64,000 bases of DNA, taken from assembly GCF_006980705.1 (NCBI RefSeq), contig NZ_SBHO01000005.1, positions 1 to 64,000 on the forward strand. The letters run 5' to 3'. This DNA comes from Tepidiphilus olei. Its GTDB lineage: Bacteria > Pseudomonadota > Gammaproteobacteria > Burkholderiales > Rhodocyclaceae. Positions 59,685 to 64,000 of this stretch are shown here, in pieces (within the stretch, counting starts at the first letter, position 1; each line of letters starts with the position of its first letter). Both the position numbers and the translations under genes were made by a program. The notes under the pieces are model-generated. The model made no database searches and had not been told where the DNA came from. It saw only the letters and a program-made list of their open reading frames with translations.

Positions 59685-61031
59685 ATGGGAATGCGCAGCG
59701 GGAACGTGGTGCCGGTACGGCAGGGGCAGACGGAGCAAGAGACGCCGGAGGCGGTGGTCGAGGCCACGCTACCTTCTCTGCGCCCCATCCTGAAATCGTC
59801 GAAGCTCGACGACGTCTGCTACGACATCCGGGGGCCGGTGCTGGCGCGTGCCAAGCAGATGGAGGAAGACGGTCACAAGATCATCAAGCTCAACATCGGC
59901 AACCTCGCGCCCTTCGGCTTCGAACCGCCCGAGGAGATCGTGGTGGACGTGATCCGCAACCTGCGCGAGGCGGGGGGCTATTCCGATTCGAAGGGGCTTT
60001 TCTCGGCGCGCAAGGCGGTGGTGCACTATACGCAGCAGAAAGGGATCGCCGGGGTCGACGTGGAGGACGTGATCCTGGGCAACGGCGTCTCCGAGCTCAT
60101 CGTGATGAGTCTGCAGGCGCTGCTCGAACAGGGCGACGAGGTGTTGGTGCCGGCGCCGGATTATCCGTTGTGGACGGCGGCGGTGAGCCTCTCCGGCGGC
60201 AAGCCGCGGCATTACCTGTGCGACGAGGCGTCCGACTGGCTGCCGGATCTGGCCGACATCCGCAAGAAAGTCTCGCCACACACCAAGGCGATCGTGGTCA
60301 TCAACCCCAACAACCCCACCGGCGCGCTCTATCCGCGCGAGATCCTGGAGGGCATCGTGCAGATCGCGCGCGAGCATCAGCTGATCGTGTTCGCCGACGA
60401 GATCTACGACAAGATGCTCTACGACGGCAACACGCACACTTCGATCGCCGCGCTCGCCGACGACGTGCTCTTCATCACGATGAATGGCCTTTCGAAGAAC
60501 TACCGCGCGTGCGGCTATCGCGCCGGGTGGATGGTGATCTCGGGCGAGAAGCGGCACGCGGCCGACTACATCGAGGGGCTCAACATGCTCGCCTCGATGC
60601 GCCTGTGCTCGAACGTGCCGGGGCAGATGGCGATCCAGACGGCCCTGGGAGGGTATCAGAGCATCCAGGATCTGGTGGCGCCGCAGGGGCGGCTCACGCG
60701 CCAGCGCGATGCGGCGCATGCGCTCTTGAGCCGCATTCCGGGTGTATCGGTGATGAAGGCGAAGGCGACGCTCTACATGTTCCCGCGGCTGGATCCGAAG
60801 GTGTATCCGATCGCCGACGATCAGGAGTTTATCCTCCAGCTGCTGGAGGAGGAAAAAGTGCTGCTGGTGCAGGGCACGGGGTTCAACTGGCCGCAGCCGG
60901 ATCATTTCCGCATGGTGTTCCTGCCGCACGTCGATGATCTGCACGAGTCGATCGGGCGCATCGAGCGGTTTTTGGAGCGCTACCGGCGACGGCATCAGGT
61001 GGTGATGGGTTCAGCGAAAAAGGATCGATGA
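59685..61031 (+). CDS. alaA: PLP aminotransferase, AlaA-like
   Basis: A 448-residue class I aminotransferase very similar to E. coli AlaA (YfbQ): KSSKLDDVCYDIRGPVL, LILGNGVSELIVMSLQALL-type segment, INPNNPTGALYP near 210, and the PLP Lys in MNGLSKNYRACGYRAGW near 270. AlaA makes alanine from pyruvate and glutamate. The N-terminus is about 30 residues longer than E. coli's, starting before KSSK; in-frame ATGs at 59685 and 59691 both precede it. hom follows 3 bases after its stop, the common betaproteobacterial pairing. Confidence 0.9.
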   Translation: MGMRSGNVVPVRQGQTEQETPEAVVEATLPSLRPILKSSKLDDVCYDIRGPVLARAKQMEEDGHKIIKLNIGNLAPFGFEPPEEIVVDVIRNLREAGGYSDSKGLFSARKAVVHYTQQKGIAGVDVEDVILGNGVSELIVMSLQALLEQGDEVLVPAPDYPLWTAAVSLSGGKPRHYLCDEASDWLPDLADIRKKVSPHTKAIVVINPNNPTGALYPREILEGIVQIAREHQLIVFADEIYDKMLYDGNTHTSIAALADDVLFITMNGLSKNYRACGYRAGWMVISGEKRHAADYIEGLNMLASMRLCSNVPGQMAIQTALGGYQSIQDLVAPQGRLTRQRDAAHALLSRIPGVSVMKAKATLYMFPRLDPKVYPIADDQEFILQLLEEEKVLLVQGTGFNWPQPDHFRMVFLPHVDDLHESIGRIERFLERYRRRHQVVMGSAKKDR

Positions 61032-61034
61032 CAA

Positions 61035-62348
61035 ATGACGATGAAGGCGATGCAGGTAGGGCTGTTGGGAATCGGGACCGTCGGTGGCGGAACGTGGCGC
61101 GTGTTGCAACGCAATGCCGAAGAGATCACGCGCCGTGCCGGTCGGCCGATCCGCATCACGCGGGTGGCCGATCGCGACGTGGAACGTGCCCGGGCGCTCA
61201 CCGCCGGGGCGGCGGAGGTGACGGACGACGCCTTCGCCGTGGTGCGCGCGCCGGACATCGACATCGTGGTCGAACTCATCGGCGGCTATACCATCGCCAA
61301 GGACCTGGTGCTTGCCGCGATCGAGGCAGGCAAGCACGTGGTCACCGCCAACAAGGCGCTGCTCGCCGTGCACGGCAACGAGATCTTCGCCCGGGCTCAG
61401 GAGAAAGGCGTGATGGTGGCGTTCGAGGCGGCGGTGGCGGGCGGCATCCCCATCATCAAGGCGCTGCGCGAGGGGCTCACGGCCAACCGCATCGAATGGG
61501 TGGCCGGCATCATCAACGGCACGACCAATTACATCCTCACGCAGATGCGTGAGCGCGGCGTGACGTTTGCCCAGGCGCTCACCGAGGCGCAGCAGCTCGG
61601 CTATGCCGAGGCCGATCCCACGTTCGACGTGGAAGGGATCGACGCGGCGCACAAGGTCACGCTCATGGCCTCGATCGCCTTCGGCGTGCCGATCCAGTTC
61701 GAGCGCGCCTACATGGAGGGGATCACCCGGATCGAGCCGCGCGACGTGGCCTATGCCGAGGAACTCGGTTATCGCCTGAAACTGCTGGGGATCGCCAAGC
61801 GCCGCGACGGCGGGTTCGAGCTGAGGGTGCATCCCACGCTGGTGCCGGCCGATCATCTGCTCGCCAACGTCCATGGCGCCATGAACGCGGTTCTGGTCAA
61901 GGGCGACGCGGTGGGGCAGACGATGTTCTACGGCAAAGGGGCGGGGGCGGAGCCCACGGCGAGCGCGGTGATCGCCGACCTGGTCGACGTCACGCGCCTG
62001 CACACGGTCGATTCGGGGAATCGGGTTCCTCACCTGGCTTTTCAGCCGGACCAGGTGCACGAAGTGGCGGCGCTGCCGATCGCGGAATGCCGTACCGCCT
62101 CTTATCTGCGGCTCGCGGTGACCGATCGCCCGGGTGTGCTCGCCGAGATCACGCGCGTGCTCGCCGCCGAGGATATCTCCATCGCGGCCATGATCCAGAA
62201 AGCGCCGGAGGGTGGCCGGGCGGAGATCGTGATGACCACGCACGAGGCGAGCGAAGCGGCGATGAACCGGGCGATCGCGGCGATCGAGGCGCTGTCGGCG
62301 GTGCAGGGAGCCGTTACGCGGCTGCGCATCGAACCGCTCGCGGACTGA
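61035..62348 (+). CDS. hom: Homoserine dehydrogenase
   Basis: Reduces aspartate semialdehyde to homoserine in threonine and methionine synthesis. The 437-residue product has the NAD(P)-binding GLLGIGTVGGGTW at the start, the substrate region GIINGTTNYILTQM near 157 with EADPTFDVEGIDAAHK near 193, and a C-terminal ACT domain (LRLAVTDRPGVLAEITRVLA near 355) for feedback by threonine. thrC, the next pathway step but one, is encoded at 10.6 kb. Confidence 0.96.
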   Translation: MTMKAMQVGLLGIGTVGGGTWRVLQRNAEEITRRAGRPIRITRVADRDVERARALTAGAAEVTDDAFAVVRAPDIDIVVELIGGYTIAKDLVLAAIEAGKHVVTANKALLAVHGNEIFARAQEKGVMVAFEAAVAGGIPIIKALREGLTANRIEWVAGIINGTTNYILTQMRERGVTFAQALTEAQQLGYAEADPTFDVEGIDAAHKVTLMASIAFGVPIQFERAYMEGITRIEPRDVAYAEELGYRLKLLGIAKRRDGGFELRVHPTLVPADHLLANVHGAMNAVLVKGDAVGQTMFYGKGAGAEPTASAVIADLVDVTRLHTVDSGNRVPHLAFQPDQVHEVAALPIAECRTASYLRLAVTDRPGVLAEITRVLAAEDISIAAMIQKAPEGGRAEIVMTTHEASEAAMNRAIAAIEALSAVQGAVTRLRIEPLAD

Positions 62349-62357
62349 CGGCGCGCG

Positions 62358-64000
62358 ATGGACGAATTCGCAGGGGAAATGCGGCGGGCGCATCATCGCT
62401 TGCCGGCGCAGTCTTTACGCCGGGTAACGGATCCGGCCGCGATCGCGGCGGTGCTGGCCGAGCCGGGCGAAGTGGTGCCCGTGGGACTGGGGCAGGAGCG
62501 GGCCGAGGAGGCGCTGCGCTTTGCTCTGGCGATGAATCACGTGGGCGGCTATCACGTGTTTCTCTTCGGCCTGCCGGGCACGGGGCGGCACGCGATCGCC
62601 TTGCACCACATCGGGGAGGCGGCTCGCCGCTTGCCGGCGCCGGAAGATCTCGCCTATCGTTACGATTTCTCCGATCCGCAACGGCCGCGCCTGCTGAAAC
62701 TTCCCGCGGGCACGGCGCGTAGGCTCGCCGACGACTTGCAGAATTTCACGCGCCAGCTCGAGCCGGCGGTAAATGCGGCCTTCGAGGCGAAAGCCCATCA
62801 GGAGCGGATCGATGCGCTGGAATCGGCGCACAAGGAGCGCGAGAGCCGGGCGATCGAAGCGATCGTGCAGGCGTGCGCCGAGGATCGGCTCAAGCTGCTG
62901 CAAACCGGCGATGGCTGGGCATTCGTCCCGGTGGACGAGGCGGGCGAGCCGCTCGCGCCCGAGCACTACGAGGCTCTCTCGGCCAAGGAGAAGGCGCGCA
63001 TCGAGCAGGCGGTGGAGCGCTGGCGCCAGCGTTTGCTCGAGGTGCTCGACGAATTCCCCGCCTGGCGCGAGGCGCTCTATGCATCGATCCGGCGGGCGGA
63101 ACGTGAAGCACTCGAGCCGGTGGTACGACACTTGCTCACCCCGTTGCGGGAGAAGTACGCCGGTTTGTCCGCGGTGATCGGCCTGCTCGACGAAATCGAG
63201 CGCGACATCCTCGATGGTGAGCGCGAGTGGCTGGAGGACGACGAAGAGGGCGGGCGCAATGCCGCATTCTCTCCACTTATCCGTTACCAGATCCACGTGC
63301 TGGTGGCGCACGAGGCCGGTGAGGGCGCCCCGGTGGTGTTCGAAGACAACCCGAGCTACGCCAACCTCGTGGGTTGGGTCGAGACGCTGCAGCAGCTCGG
63401 TGAGCGCATCACGCATTTCCAGCTGATCCGTGCCGGGGCGCTCGTGCGCGCGCGGGGCGGTTTTCTTCTGCTCGATGCCGAGCGGCTGCTGGCCCAGCCG
63501 GCGGCGTGGGACGCCTTGAAGCGCGCTCTGCAGCGGCGCGAGGTGCGCATCGAACCGCCTCCGGAGGCGGCCGGTTGGGGCAGCGTACGCATGCTGGAGC
63601 CCGAGCCGATCGATTGTCCGCTCAAAGTGGTGCTCATCGGCTCGGCCGACACTTTTCATATCTTGTTCGATCTGGACGACGATTTCCAGGATCTCTTCAA
63701 GATTCCGGCCGAAGCGGCCGACGACGTGCCGCGCACGCCCGAAACCGAGGCGGATCTGGCGCGATTGTTGGTGCATCTGGCGCGCGAGAATGCCTTGCGC
63801 CCGCCGTCGGCCGCAGCGCTCGCGGCAGTGCTCGATCAGGCCGCCCGCGAGGCAGAGCATGCCCATCGACTCACCTTGCGCACGCGGACTCTGGTGGATC
63901 TGCTGCGGGAGGCGGACGCCCTGTCGCACGCCGACGCAGCGCAGGAGATCGGGGTGGAAGCCGTGCGCGCGGCGGTGGCGGCGCGTGAGCGGCGCCTTGC
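62358..64000 (+). CDS. Lon-like ATP-dependent protease, N-terminal part
   Basis: The first 547 codons of a gene that runs off the window. The frame is open throughout, although a long antisense frame mimics a gene here. It carries the AAA-type motifs of the Lon-like (COG1067) family: GLPGTGRHAI near residue 70 (Walker A in which Lys is Arg), FEDNPSYANLVGWVE near 330, LVRARGGFLLLDAERLL near 365, and KVVLIGSADTFHILFDLD near 425. The C-terminal Lon protease domain with its Ser-Lys dyad lies beyond the window, so activity cannot be judged. Confidence 0.85.
   Translation, partial: MDEFAGEMRRAHHRLPAQSLRRVTDPAAIAAVLAEPGEVVPVGLGQERAEEALRFALAMNHVGGYHVFLFGLPGTGRHAIALHHIGEAARRLPAPEDLAYRYDFSDPQRPRLLKLPAGTARRLADDLQNFTRQLEPAVNAAFEAKAHQERIDALESAHKERESRAIEAIVQACAEDRLKLLQTGDGWAFVPVDEAGEPLAPEHYEALSAKEKARIEQAVERWRQRLLEVLDEFPAWREALYASIRRAEREALEPVVRHLLTPLREKYAGLSAVIGLLDEIERDILDGEREWLEDDEEGGRNAAFSPLIRYQIHVLVAHEAGEGAPVVFEDNPSYANLVGWVETLQQLGERITHFQLIRAGALVRARGGFLLLDAERLLAQPAAWDALKRALQRREVRIEPPPEAAGWGSVRMLEPEPIDCPLKVVLIGSADTFHILFDLDDDFQDLFKIPAEAADDVPRTPETEADLARLLVHLARENALRPPSAAALAAVLDQAAREAEHAHRLTLRTRTLVDLLREADALSHADAAQEIGVEAVRAAVAARERRL

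Noticed and set aside
62415-63929. Long minus-strand frame opposite the Lon-like gene
   Set aside because: The plus-strand frame carries clear family motifs throughout; the minus frame has none.

Overview
The window comes from a Gram-negative, G+C-rich betaproteobacterium. Signs of this are lipid A/KDO synthesis (kdsA), phosphatidylserine-derived phospholipid synthesis, a type IV pilus minor-pilin cluster, and classic proteobacterial neighbourhoods: tmk-holB-pilZ-tatD, pyrG-kdsA-eno-ftsB, psd-pssA-leuA, and an alanine-type aminotransferase next to hom. The glyoxylate-shunt genes (aceK, icd, malate synthase A), two bacteriohemerythrins and a sodium-solute symporter with a DUF4212 subunit would fit a Hydrogenophilales-like organism. 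That placement is inference and was not tested.

Layout: 1-0.2 kb is the 3' end of a 5S rRNA gene with two terminators. 0.3-2.1 kb is an NRDE protein and ygfZ (minus). 2.3-10.6 kb is a tightly packed plus-strand run: mltG, tmk, holB, pilZ, TatD nuclease, an ankyrin protein, an M20 amidohydrolase and an FtsX-type permease; thrC follows. 12-17.8 kb holds nadC, a YgjP-like metalloprotease, an OmpA lipoprotein, aceK and (divergent) icd. 17.9-24.9 kb carries transport genes (DUF4212 plus symporter; a BT1-like MFS carrier coupled to a second, diverged DUF4212-like protein; TauE) and malate synthase. 25-29.7 kb has two hemerythrins, a HIT protein, tRNA-Ser, tRNA-Leu and membrane or unknown proteins. 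29.9-33.2 kb is psd-pssA-leuA with a previously unremarked leucine-rich leader peptide before leuA. 33.4-39.2 kb holds an alpha-carbonic-anhydrase-like protein that lacks two of three zinc ligands, ETF-ubiquinone oxidoreductase, a thioesterase, acetoacetyl-CoA synthetase and an isochorismatase-like hydrolase. 39.3-44.3 kb is pyrG-kdsA-DUF1330-eno-ftsB and a gamma carbonic anhydrase.

44.4-48.9 kb is the main accessory island. It lies beside tRNA-Pro(GGG), is more A+T-rich than its surroundings, and holds one compact minus-strand operon: a DUF4338 (DruA-like) protein, a NurA-type nuclease and a HerA-type hexameric ATPase. DruA-like proteins are known from Druantia anti-phage systems, but DruE and the other Druantia genes are absent here. 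The combination therefore looks like a distinct helicase-nuclease defence module, and it is the strongest candidate for an undescribed system.

49.2-57.2 kb holds a PilZ protein, dsbB and the minor pilin operon fimT-fimT-pilV-pilW-pilX-pilY1-pilE, with a tandem fimT duplication and a strikingly A+T-rich block inside pilY1. 57.3-64 kb holds a PIN-PhoH ATPase, a Bcp peroxiredoxin, an Mth938-domain protein, an AlaA-like aminotransferase, hom, and the N-terminal part of a Lon-like protease that runs off the window. Start codons were revised by ribosome-binding site and family N-terminus where possible; product calls rest on motif recognition by eye, without database searches.
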